A DNA stretch of 64,000 bases from Lachnospiraceae bacterium (lineage in GTDB: Bacteria; Bacillota; Clostridia; Lachnospirales; Lachnospiraceae): contig SVEY01000004.1 of assembly GCA_015057165.1 (NCBI GenBank), forward strand, positions 1-64,000, given 5' to 3'. Shown here one piece after another: positions 27,215 to 34,239 of this stretch. The notes under the pieces were generated by a model. The model had not been told where the DNA came from. It saw only the letters and a list, made by a program, of their open reading frames with translations, and ran no database searches. The stretch's first letter is position 1. Every line of letters starts with the position of its first letter. The translations under genes were made by a program, and so were the position numbers.

Positions 27215-27604
27215 TTAATTCCCCAATAAGAACTCAATAGGTCTAATCTCTTTTACAACAATATACGCATCATATTCTCCGTCATCTAATTGAATATTAG
27301 ATGATGTATAATGCCCGTCATTTTCTACACCAACAATCTCCCCCTCTTTACCGGAGATGTATATCTTATCTCCAACGTCAATTCCATCAGCCTTCGCTTC
27401 ATCAACATATATTGACGCCATCTGGGATTTGACATTAGCAGTACCATGCGTCTTAATCTCTAATGTAGTTATAACTGACCACGCCAATAACAATACCAAT
27501 ACAAGAAGTACTATGCCTAATGTTATCCACACAAGAGGATTTGTCTTCTGTAGAATTTTATTAAGTTCATCTGGATTAGAAATATTTTGATTCTCTTTCT
27601 TCAT
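27215..27604 (-). CDS. Very short HlyD-like adaptor of the peptide exporter
   Basis: A 129-residue protein with one membrane helix (VWITLGIVLLVLVLLLAWSVI, residues 29-49) and a small external beta domain ending in VVKEIRPIEFLLGN, the typical end of NHLM/HlyD secretion proteins. The usual coiled-coil hairpin and lipoyl halves are missing: normal members are close to 300 residues or more. It may be a minimal adaptor for a Gram-positive envelope. Two-base gaps on each side place it firmly between the anti-sigma and exporter genes. Confidence 0.75.
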   Translation of the reverse strand: MKKENQNISNPDELNKILQKTNPLVWITLGIVLLVLVLLLAWSVITTLEIKTHGTANVKSQMASIYVDEAKADGIDVGDKIYISGKEGEIVGVENDGHYTSSNIQLDDGEYDAYIVVKEIRPIEFLLGN

Positions 27605-27606
27605 AA

Positions 27607-28029
27607 TTATTTTAAGCTCTTTTCTAATGTAAGCCTATTCTCATGATTCGTATATTCATACGTCATATTATCCATAATCTTCTGCGTCATAAAGATACCA
27701 AGACCACCTACCTGACGCTTCTTAACATGATTCTCAATATCTAGCTTATCTCTCTTAAGAGGGTTATATGGTACACCCATATCAATAATAGTAATGTATA
27801 CAACATCCTTATTCTTATTGAAGGTTACCTCTAATATAACATCACCTAATTCAGGTGCATAAGCATAGCTACATACATTCATAAAAATCTCTTCAACAGA
27901 TAAGCAAATACTCATCTTATTCTTCTCTGAGCATTCTGTAAGACCTAATTTCTCTTGAACGAAATCCTTCGCTTCGCCGAGATTCTTTATGTCAGCACTA
28001 ACCTTTAATGTATATTTATCTTCACTCAT
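27607..28029 (-). CDS. RsbW-type anti-sigma serine kinase
   Basis: A 140-residue GHKL ATPase of the RsbW/SpoIIAB type. The N-box is intact (CLSVEEIFMNVCSYAYAP, with Glu-Glu and Asn), the G1 box is IIDMGVPYNP and the G2 box is VGGLGIFMTQKIMD. Such proteins hold a sigma factor and phosphorylate a STAS antagonist. The ATG overlaps the sigma gene by four bases (ATGA), and the STAS gene is one gene further upstream, so the full partner-switching set is encoded consecutively. Confidence 0.9.
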   Translation of the reverse strand: MSEDKYTLKVSADIKNLGEAKDFVQEKLGLTECSEKNKMSICLSVEEIFMNVCSYAYAPELGDVILEVTFNKNKDVVYITIIDMGVPYNPLKRDKLDIENHVKKRQVGGLGIFMTQKIMDNMTYEYTNHENRLTLEKSLK

Positions 28030-28532
28030 ACAGCAGATCCTTTCAAATTCATTTCACGACATTTCTTAAGGAGTCTCTCTACCTTCTTAGCAACAGCTTT
28101 GTCGTTTGACCCCACCTTCTCAGCTATTTCCTTGTATGACATCTCTTCTACATATCTCATTACAAGAAGCTCTCTGTCTTGAGGTTTGAGTGGTTTTAGT
28201 AATTCATATGCTTCTCTTGCATCATCATCTATAAGAGATTGAATTTCTTTATCTTCAGCTCCTGGCTCAAAGCCCGCCTCATTCAAATCATCAATTGATG
28301 AATTCTCATGCTTCTTATTATTCCTTATGTAATTAATCATTGTATTTCTAGCGATGGTGCACAGCCATGTCTTCACGCTTGCCTTAGATTCGTCAAAGTC
28401 ATTCCACGAATTCATGGCTCTGACAAAAGCCTCTTGCACCACATCTTCCGTGTTCTCACGACTAAGCATTCGCATATATACTGATTTAAATACTACATCA
28501 TAGTATTCTTCATATGCTTCTTCAAATGTCAT
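28026..28532 (-). CDS. ECF-type RNA polymerase sigma factor
   Basis: A 168-residue two-domain sigma factor. Region 2 is in residues 5-75 (VVFKSVYMRMLSRENTEDVVQEAFVRAM split here, TWLCTIARNTMINYIRNNKK) and region 4 in 110-165 (LKPQDRELLVMRYVEEMSYKEIAEKVGSNDKAVAKKV). It lacks regions 1 and 3, as ECF sigmas do. Its neighbours are an RsbW-type kinase and a STAS protein, an unusual partnership for an ECF factor. I infer that it reads the AATGTCGCA-N15-GTGTATATAT element found before the RiPP precursor genes. Confidence 0.9.
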   Translation of the reverse strand: MTFEEAYEEYYDVVFKSVYMRMLSRENTEDVVQEAFVRAMNSWNDFDESKASVKTWLCTIARNTMINYIRNNKKHENSSIDDLNEAGFEPGAEDKEIQSLIDDDAREAYELLKPLKPQDRELLVMRYVEEMSYKEIAEKVGSNDKAVAKKVERLLKKCREMNLKGSAV

Positions 28533-28556
28533 ACTTATTACCTTCTACCTAAACAT

Positions 28557-28862
28557 TTACCCCATTTCAATAACCTGATCGAATCCACAGAGCTCTATAA
28601 TCTCTACTATGTCATCTGATGGATTGATAAGCTTTACTTTCTCTTTGCCAGCGCTTTCCATATAAATCTCAGTGGACATTATTACGCGAAGCCCTGCTGA
28701 TGACACGTACTTAAGCTTAGCTGCATCAATAACAATTTGATTAACTTCTTCACGCTTACTTTCTAATAGTTCCTCGAATTCTGGGAAAGACATACCATCA
28801 AGTTCACCATCAAGCGACACTGTTAATACGTCATCTTTAATATCCGTTCCTATATCAAGCAT
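28557..28862 (-). CDS. STAS anti-sigma factor antagonist
   Basis: A 101-residue STAS-domain protein of the SpoIIAA/RsbV type. The phosphorylation site region is YVSSAGLRVIM near residues 52-62. In its unphosphorylated state such a protein binds the RsbW-type kinase and frees the sigma factor; SpoIIE-type phosphatases reactivate it. It is the first gene of a run that continues 24 bases later with the sigma factor. A good AAGGAGG ribosome binding site is present. Confidence 0.92.
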   Translation of the reverse strand: MLDIGTDIKDDVLTVSLDGELDGMSFPEFEELLESKREEVNQIVIDAAKLKYVSSAGLRVIMSTEIYMESAGKEKVKLINPSDDIVEIIELCGFDQVIEMG

Positions 28863-28958
28863 ATTTACCTCCTTCTTGTATACATATTAATTCTAGTCTG
28901 TCTTCTATTCTAACACAAAAATCAAATATTTGTTTATTATGTTGTCATAAATATTAGA

Positions 28959-30551
28959 TTATTTTCCAAAATACTCAAGACACATCATAGTAGTATCGTC
29001 ATACTGCTCAGCGCCTTCTTCAAATTTCTCTATATCCAATTTGACATTTCTAACAATATCCACGCTTTTTTCATCCTTAACCCTATTAAGAGCCTCAACC
29101 AATCTACCCATTTTGTAGAATTCACCATCAGGATTCTTCGCCTCAGGAACACCATCTGTATATACAAAAATCTTCGTTCCTGGTTTCATTTCTATTATAT
29201 AATCCTCATGCTTAATATTCCTAAAGCCTCCTAACACAAGTCCATGTTTTCTCTTGATTTCTTGGAATTCTCCATTAGGTTTCTTTACAATTGGATTCTC
29301 ATGGCCTGCATCAGCAGCAATAAGTTCATTCCTATCCATATCAAGTACTGCTGCCCACACAGTTACGAACATCTCACCCTGATTGCTATCACAGAGCAAA
29401 TTGTTAACTGACATTAAAGCGTCTGCTGGCTTAGCACCAGAAATCATCTTCGTCTTAATCATACTCTTGGCCATCATCATATACATAGCTGCAGGTATTC
29501 CTTTACCGGACACATCCGCCATAACCATTCCCAGCTTATTATCTGATACTAAGAAAAAGTCATAGAAGTCTCCGCCCACTTCTTTTGCCGGAGTCATGCT
29601 AGCATATATATCGAATTCACTTCTATCAGGAAATGCAGGAAATACAGAAGGTAGCGTATTAACTTGAATATGATGAGCCAGTCCTAATTCTGTATTAACA
29701 CGAGCCTTTTCCGTTGTAATAGCATTATTCTCTCTGATGTATTCTTTAAGTTTATGATTCATCTTCTCGATGGAGCGGGCTACAGTCTCTATCTCATCTT
29801 TAGTTGATACATCAATCACCATCTCCTCGTCATTATCAATATTGTCAACAATATCTTTTGTTGCCTCATTAATCTTCTCAAGAGGAGCAATTATTCTTTT
29901 TCTGGTAAAATAGTAGAATAGCGCCATAGCTATAATCATAACTATAAGCACAATAAACACAATGTTAAGGAGCATGCCTGGAAGAAGCATCTCGTTACGT
30001 GGCATAATAATATCAGCTTCTACAAGGGCAACTACATTCTTATTATCATCATACATAGGAACCACATATGCAGCAAGACTCATATCACCATACTTATAGG
30101 TTCTGAAGAATTCCTCACCATTTTTATATGCATTAATAACTTCATCTTTGGGATAGTCTCCTTCATAATACCAGATATCATTAAGAGGTCTAGAGTCATC
30201 ATCTGATTGAGCATCCCATATATAACGGATTCCTGTTTCTTCAGGAACATATACATACAGATATCTTAGATCTGCATTGTCAACCATAGCCTGCATTGTT
30301 CTATGTATTTCTTCATAGTACTCATCTACAGCATTAGTCTCAAGATATACCTTTGCCCTGTTGCCATCAACATTATCAGCAATGATTCTCGAATAAGACT
30401 TAGCAAAGTCCTCATACACACTAAGATTCTCTTTCTTAATGACATGGGCCGCCAGAATAGATATACCCGTCACCAATACCCATGACAATAGCACTACTCT
30501 TAATACCGTTACTCTAGCAAGCTTACTTGATTTAATCTTCTTCATAGGCAT
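28959..30551 (-). CDS. Membrane sensor with SpoIIE/PP2C phosphatase domain (second)
   Basis: A 530-residue phosphatase. A membrane helix near residues 15-37, an extracytoplasmic sensor of about 155 residues, a second helix (about 194-216), a HAMP segment and a C-terminal SpoIIE/PP2C domain (GGDFYDFFLVSDN, MADVSGKGIPAAMYM, YTDGVPEAKN). It is encoded immediately upstream of the STAS, sigma and RsbW genes. It should activate the STAS protein when its external ligand is sensed. The two phosphatases of the locus have different sensor sizes, so they could integrate two signals. A TATAAT box lies about 50 bases upstream of the start (30602-30607). Confidence 0.9.
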   Translation of the reverse strand: MPMKKIKSSKLARVTVLRVVLLSWVLVTGISILAAHVIKKENLSVYEDFAKSYSRIIADNVDGNRAKVYLETNAVDEYYEEIHRTMQAMVDNADLRYLYVYVPEETGIRYIWDAQSDDDSRPLNDIWYYEGDYPKDEVINAYKNGEEFFRTYKYGDMSLAAYVVPMYDDNKNVVALVEADIIMPRNEMLLPGMLLNIVFIVLIVMIIAMALFYYFTRKRIIAPLEKINEATKDIVDNIDNDEEMVIDVSTKDEIETVARSIEKMNHKLKEYIRENNAITTEKARVNTELGLAHHIQVNTLPSVFPAFPDRSEFDIYASMTPAKEVGGDFYDFFLVSDNKLGMVMADVSGKGIPAAMYMMMAKSMIKTKMISGAKPADALMSVNNLLCDSNQGEMFVTVWAAVLDMDRNELIAADAGHENPIVKKPNGEFQEIKRKHGLVLGGFRNIKHEDYIIEMKPGTKIFVYTDGVPEAKNPDGEFYKMGRLVEALNRVKDEKSVDIVRNVKLDIEKFEEGAEQYDDTTMMCLEYFGK

Positions 30552-30693
30552 TCACGCTCGTTTCTTCATTACATGCCCTATAATCTAACACTACCTCATT
30601 GATTATAGCATATTTTACATTGTATGTGAAAAGATTCATGACTATGAGTGGGGATATAAAGAGACAAAAAAAACTTTGATTATCTATAAAAAA

Positions 30694-30718
30694 GTGGCAG
30701 AGACCTTTCCTCTGCCAC
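30694..30718 (-). terminator. Terminator of the precursor-radical SAM operon
   Basis: On the minus strand a 9-bp perfect stem (GTGGCAGAG with CTCTGCCAC) is followed by a run of T, 8 bases beyond the radical SAM stop. It separates the maturase unit from the downstream phosphatase/sigma operon. Confidence 0.92.
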
Positions 30719-30726
30719 CAAACACT

Positions 30727-32121
30727 CTATATATTTAGAGGATTACTCAGATGATAATCCTTCAATTTATCTGTTACTCTGTCATACCAACCATTCTCGA
30801 AGAAGGTACATTTCGTAATGTCCTCACCATAGAAATCATCACGATGACTATATAATCTGCCAAGCGCAGGACATCCACCAGTACATGCCATGTAGTACTT
30901 GCAGTCAGCACATTTCTCATTAGCAAGAATCTGCTGAAGAACAGTTGCCATTGCGATATCAAGATAATCACTTTTAGTTACTATATCCTTCAGCGGCTGT
31001 TTCTTAACATTTGCAAGACTAATGCCATGTTCCATAAACCATCCGGACATCTGCATACAAGGGACAACTTCTCCGCTACTTGTAATAGCAATCATTCCTC
31101 TATTGCCCTTACAGATTGGAATACGTACGTTGAAATCATCTATATTACACATTATTGGTGAAATGCGATATGAACCATGATGTGGATTCAGACTTAGGAA
31201 TTGCCAGATATCAATATCCATCATCATGCCAGACTTCATATATTCTGCTGCAAAATCAAGCATCTTCTCAAAATATTCCTCTAAAGGAATAGATGTATTA
31301 GGGGAGTTCTGTTCCCATCTAGGTGCTTCTGTGGTTCTAATTATTCTCATCTCTGATACGCCAAGATCGTTAAGAAGCTTAGCTGTATCCATCATTACTT
31401 CTACATTCTTAAGATGCACTTGAACCTGAGCTTTAACGCTAAATCCATTCTTAATGCATAACTTAATTGCTTCAATGGTCTTCTCCTCAGCCTTATCATT
31501 CTGTCTCATCCAGTTATGATAGCCAATTCCATCAAAAGATATCTTAATAAGCGGATGACAACCAATTTCTTTAAACTCGTCAAGCATTTCCTGTGTAATA
31601 AGAATACCATTGGTATTAAGCTCGAACACATACATATCTCTATCATAGATAGCATGAATTATATCCATAAAATGACTATGTACAAGGGGCTCACCACCTG
31701 TTATTGTAAAGGAATGAACGCCAATCCCCTTTGCCTGGTCAAGAATATCAAGCACTTCCTCATATGTTAATTCTGTATTTAATCTATCATTATCCTTCGC
31801 ATTGAAGCAATGTATACAATTAAGATTACATTTTCCAGTAATCATAAGATTCATGCTAGGAAAATAATAATTATCATACTCCTTAAGGGATGACCACTCA
31901 CTGGGGCCATCCCCTTTAGAACATTCCTCTATAAAATCCCTTTTTATCAAACCTTCAATTATATCGTTGTTCTCTAAATCATGCTTGCCGTCACATAATA
32001 ACAATGCATCGAACTCCTTCTGAGATATAGGAAGCGCATGTTCAACACCTCTCTTATATATAGCACGATCCACATATTTCCACTTTCGAAGAGCAATTTC
32101 CCCACTTAATTTGTAATACAT
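30727..32121 (-). CDS. Radical SAM/SPASM peptide maturase
   Basis: A 464-residue radical SAM enzyme. Residues 1-75 resemble a PqqD/RRE-type leader-binding domain (LPISQKEFDALLLCDG). The 4Fe-4S SAM motif is Cys98-x3-Cys102-x2-Cys105 (GKCNLNCIHCFN), followed by TITGGEPLV. The SPASM region carries many Cys residues (MCNID, PICKGNRGM, EVVPCMQMSG, EKCADCKYYMACTGGCPALG) for two auxiliary clusters. It lies 76 bases downstream of a small precursor gene in the same direction and ends at a terminator. It probably installs a carbon-based crosslink or epimerisation on that peptide; the product is unknown. Confidence 0.92.
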   Translation of the reverse strand: MYYKLSGEIALRKWKYVDRAIYKRGVEHALPISQKEFDALLLCDGKHDLENNDIIEGLIKRDFIEECSKGDGPSEWSSLKEYDNYYFPSMNLMITGKCNLNCIHCFNAKDNDRLNTELTYEEVLDILDQAKGIGVHSFTITGGEPLVHSHFMDIIHAIYDRDMYVFELNTNGILITQEMLDEFKEIGCHPLIKISFDGIGYHNWMRQNDKAEEKTIEAIKLCIKNGFSVKAQVQVHLKNVEVMMDTAKLLNDLGVSEMRIIRTTEAPRWEQNSPNTSIPLEEYFEKMLDFAAEYMKSGMMMDIDIWQFLSLNPHHGSYRISPIMCNIDDFNVRIPICKGNRGMIAITSSGEVVPCMQMSGWFMEHGISLANVKKQPLKDIVTKSDYLDIAMATVLQQILANEKCADCKYYMACTGGCPALGRLYSHRDDFYGEDITKCTFFENGWYDRVTDKLKDYHLSNPLNI

Positions 32122-32197
32122 ACCTTACACCTCACAAAATACATTTATAGAATTAATAAGCATATTATCTCACATCTAAGACAATCTTACAAAGTTT

Positions 32198-32416
32198 TTA
32201 ATCATCCATAAACTTATTCTTGTTCTTATACTTCTCTTCATATAAACCTGCTGCAGAAACCATATCAAGCTCATCGTCACTAAGTTCTCTATTCATTCCA
32301 AACTTCACAATTTTGGCTGACTGATTACCAAACAGCACCTCTCTTAACTCTTCCTTGTGATTACTTCCTTTAGTAAAATCAGCATTTTTTAAAATTTGTT
32401 CTACATCTTTCTTCAT
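32198..32416 (-). CDS. RiPP precursor peptide with NHLP/Nif11-like leader (first)
   Basis: A 72-residue peptide starting at the ATG at 32416 (MKKDVEQIL), which has GAGGTGAT just upstream; an in-frame ATG at 32455 lies within the promoter-proximal region and is less likely. Residues 1-57 look like a leader with the hallmark end ELSDDELDMVSAAG, close to the LxDEELxxVxGG consensus but with AA in place of GG. The remaining core is LYEEKYKNKNKFMDD, lacking Cys, Ser and Thr, so a lanthipeptide or sactipeptide product is unlikely. The radical SAM maturase follows 76 bases later. The conserved promoter element lies at 32458-32491. Confidence 0.85.
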   Translation of the reverse strand: MKKDVEQILKNADFTKGSNHKEELREVLFGNQSAKIVKFGMNRELSDDELDMVSAAGLYEEKYKNKNKFMDD

Positions 32417-32457
32417 AACTATCACCTCTTTTAGAGCCAGTATTCTATCCTTCACTT

Positions 32458-32491
32458 ATATATACACATACAAAATCAAAAATGCGACATT
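32458..32491 (-). promoter_or_regulatory. Shared RiPP promoter element, copy 1
   Basis: On the minus strand AATGTCGCA (32483-32491), exactly 15 bases, then GTGTATATAT (32458-32467), followed by AAGTGAAGG. The same two blocks at the same distance precede the second precursor (63426-63459) and a decayed one (63470-63503). The layout is that of an ECF sigma -35/-10 pair. The ATG of the precursor is about 42 bases downstream. Confidence 0.8.
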
Positions 32492-32505
32492 TTTTATAAT
32501 TTTTT

Positions 32506-33303
32506 TCAAGAAAAAACATTTTCTAAATCAGACTTAAGATACAAACTCCCCCTTACGTTCTCCTTAATAGGAATTAGTTTTTGTTTCTTAGTAAGGTACG
32601 CAAGATTCTGCCTAGAACATTCTATCATATTACAACTATCTGTGGTATCAAGAATATTTAATCTGGTAAATGTGATAAAGTCATCAAGGCTAATTGGCAC
32701 ATTTCCTCCACTTTGCCTAAGTCTGTATGCTGGAATGTCAATTGAATCATTAAATGTCACACATCTGCCACCAGTAACAACTCTTATGGACTCATATAAT
32801 TTCTTATCTCTCATAACATACTCTATCTTATCAATATCTATGAATTCTGATAAATGTATTATCTTGGTTATAGAATCATTAAAAAAGCAAAGTAATCTTC
32901 CATTAGACAAAGCTACACATTCCCTAACATATTCTTTCGTTCTAAGTTCGATGTACTTAGGAATCTCATTAATAGGCTTAATGTACATACTGTCCTGTGC
33001 ACATATTCCCTTAGAAATGTCTAGCATTTTGAATATGTTATATTCCCTTAAATTGTGATTTTTCAGTATGGCTGCTAAGTTCTGTCTGTCGCTGGGTATC
33101 ACTCTCTCCTCAATCCACATCTTGCTTGCTTTCCTCGGAATTGTATATACCCCTTCCTTAACGAATCTATCGAAGAGAAGTGGAGCTTTCCACTCGTCTA
33201 TCCCGTCTATTAACTCAACAACACAATCTTCTGATTTCTCATAGCATATAAGGCAACCAATATTCTGATTCAAATCCCCATCAATTATATTATAGCTTCT
33301 CAT
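32506..33303 (-). CDS. HipA N-terminal-like/DUF2442 protein with putative helix-turn-helix
   Basis: A 265-residue protein beginning at the ATG at 33303 (AAAGG nine bases upstream; an ATG at 33321 is also in frame). Three parts can be seen. The N-terminal 100 residues (GCLICYEKSEDC, KEGVYTIPRKASKMWIEERV) accompany HipA-type kinases. A central DUF2442-like stretch follows (YVRECVALSNGRLLCFFNDS). The C-terminal part (ECSRQNLAYLTKKQKLIPIK, LYLKSDLENVF) resembles an excisionase-type helix-turn-helix. It overlaps the upstream kinase gene by 14 bases. It may be the DNA-binding or inhibitory partner of the kinase. Confidence 0.6.
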   Translation of the reverse strand: MRSYNIIDGDLNQNIGCLICYEKSEDCVVELIDGIDEWKAPLLFDRFVKEGVYTIPRKASKMWIEERVIPSDRQNLAAILKNHNLREYNIFKMLDISKGICAQDSMYIKPINEIPKYIELRTKEYVRECVALSNGRLLCFFNDSITKIIHLSEFIDIDKIEYVMRDKKLYESIRVVTGGRCVTFNDSIDIPAYRLRQSGGNVPISLDDFITFTRLNILDTTDSCNMIECSRQNLAYLTKKQKLIPIKENVRGSLYLKSDLENVFS

Positions 33304-34099
33304 ATTGTAAATACCTTTCATATAACATTTCCCATGTTCTGTCTATAAATGTCTTAGATACAATATCCTGGAGGCCATCAAATATTATCTCCTTATCTGT
33401 CTTCCTTAGGGCATTGGCAAACACATCAGACTTATTCTGAATCAGTTCAAGGTTGTCAGCGCATGACCTTCCACCAATGAAATTATTGCAGGGTAAGTCC
33501 GAAAGAATATCAAATCCATTAAATTCATAATCGCTGTGACAGGAATACATAAGAGATAAACCATGATCGAATAAAGGTGCAAGCCTAAGGGTATGCGCCC
33601 TGGAATTACGAAGAAGTTCAATATTAGCCCCATGTCTATCTCTGTTAAGAATAATATAATCAAGGGCGAGCATTGTATCTATATATTGCTGCCATCCCAT
33701 TCTAGCGCAAAAATCATAACGTTTCTCTCCACTTTTCTTATTCAACTCATAATAATTATCAAGGGCACTCTTAGATTCACCTCTCTTTTTAAAATCATAG
33801 GACGCACATAGGTACGTATTAATTGTACGTCCGTCTACAATAATATCTGCATTAATCAATTCATATTCTAAGTGCTCTACTCCAAGCACATCTAGTAATC
33901 TATCTACAATGATTTCATTAATGCACTCATGACCGACTACTCCCTTAGTAGCATCGTAGTTTGATAGTTTATAATATTTCTTATTGCCATCAAGATTAGA
34001 CTGAGACTTAAGAAAAGAGCCAGCAGTACCACTTGAACTTCTTATTCTAGACCATTCAAGATATGATAGATCTTGTCTCTCGTGAATTATTTTAGCCAT
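33290..34099 (-). CDS. HipA-like serine/threonine kinase
   Basis: A 269-residue protein with the catalytic core of HipA-type kinases: MLALDYIILNRDRHGANIEL (Asp-Arg-His and Asn of the catalytic loop) and LAPLFDHGLSL (the metal-binding Asp equivalent to DFG). It lacks the HipA N-terminal domain, which may be supplied by the next gene. The start is the ATG at 34099, with GAGAGG upstream. The promoter and two palindromic operators lie at 34116-34177. HipA kinases phosphorylate a tRNA synthetase or regulatory proteins; the target here is unknown. Confidence 0.75.
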   Translation of the reverse strand: MAKIIHERQDLSYLEWSRIRSSSGTAGSFLKSQSNLDGNKKYYKLSNYDATKGVVGHECINEIIVDRLLDVLGVEHLEYELINADIIVDGRTINTYLCASYDFKKRGESKSALDNYYELNKKSGEKRYDFCARMGWQQYIDTMLALDYIILNRDRHGANIELLRNSRAHTLRLAPLFDHGLSLMYSCHSDYEFNGFDILSDLPCNNFIGGRSCADNLELIQNKSDVFANALRKTDKEIIFDGLQDIVSKTFIDRTWEMLYERYLQYEKL

Positions 34100-34115
34100 A
34101 TACAACCTCTCATTT

Positions 34116-34177
34116 ATTTGTCGTACGTCAAATATTTGGTGTAGTTATTATACGATATTATTTGACGTGCGTCAAAT
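34116..34177 (-). promoter_or_regulatory. Promoter with two palindromic operators (HipA module)
   Basis: Two 18-bp palindromes of pattern ATTTGxCGTxCGxCAAAT lie at 34116-34133 and 34160-34177, with centres 44 bp apart (about four helical turns). On the minus strand TTGACG (34170-34175, inside the upstream palindrome) and TATAAT (34147-34152) are spaced by exactly 17 bases; the other palindrome covers the start of the transcript. This is a typical autorepression layout. Confidence 0.85.
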
Positions 34178-34183
34178 AAAAAG

Positions 34184-34207
34184 ATGCCAGTGATTTCTCA
34201 CTGACAT
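34184..34207 (-). terminator. Terminator of the AAA ATPase gene
   Basis: On the minus strand ATGTCAGTGA and TCACTGGCAT form a 10-bp stem with one mismatch around a four-base loop, followed by TTTTTATTT. It lies about 33 bases beyond the stop of the ATPase gene at 34240 and just upstream of the HipA module promoter. Confidence 0.88.
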
Positions 34208-34239
34208 AGATGTGCATAAAATTAGATTAAGAGACATTT

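Noticed and set aside
32642-33058. Plus-strand frame of 138 residues inside the HipA N-like gene
   Set aside because: It is a shadow frame of the minus-strand gene, which has better initiation signals, operon context and recognisable segments.
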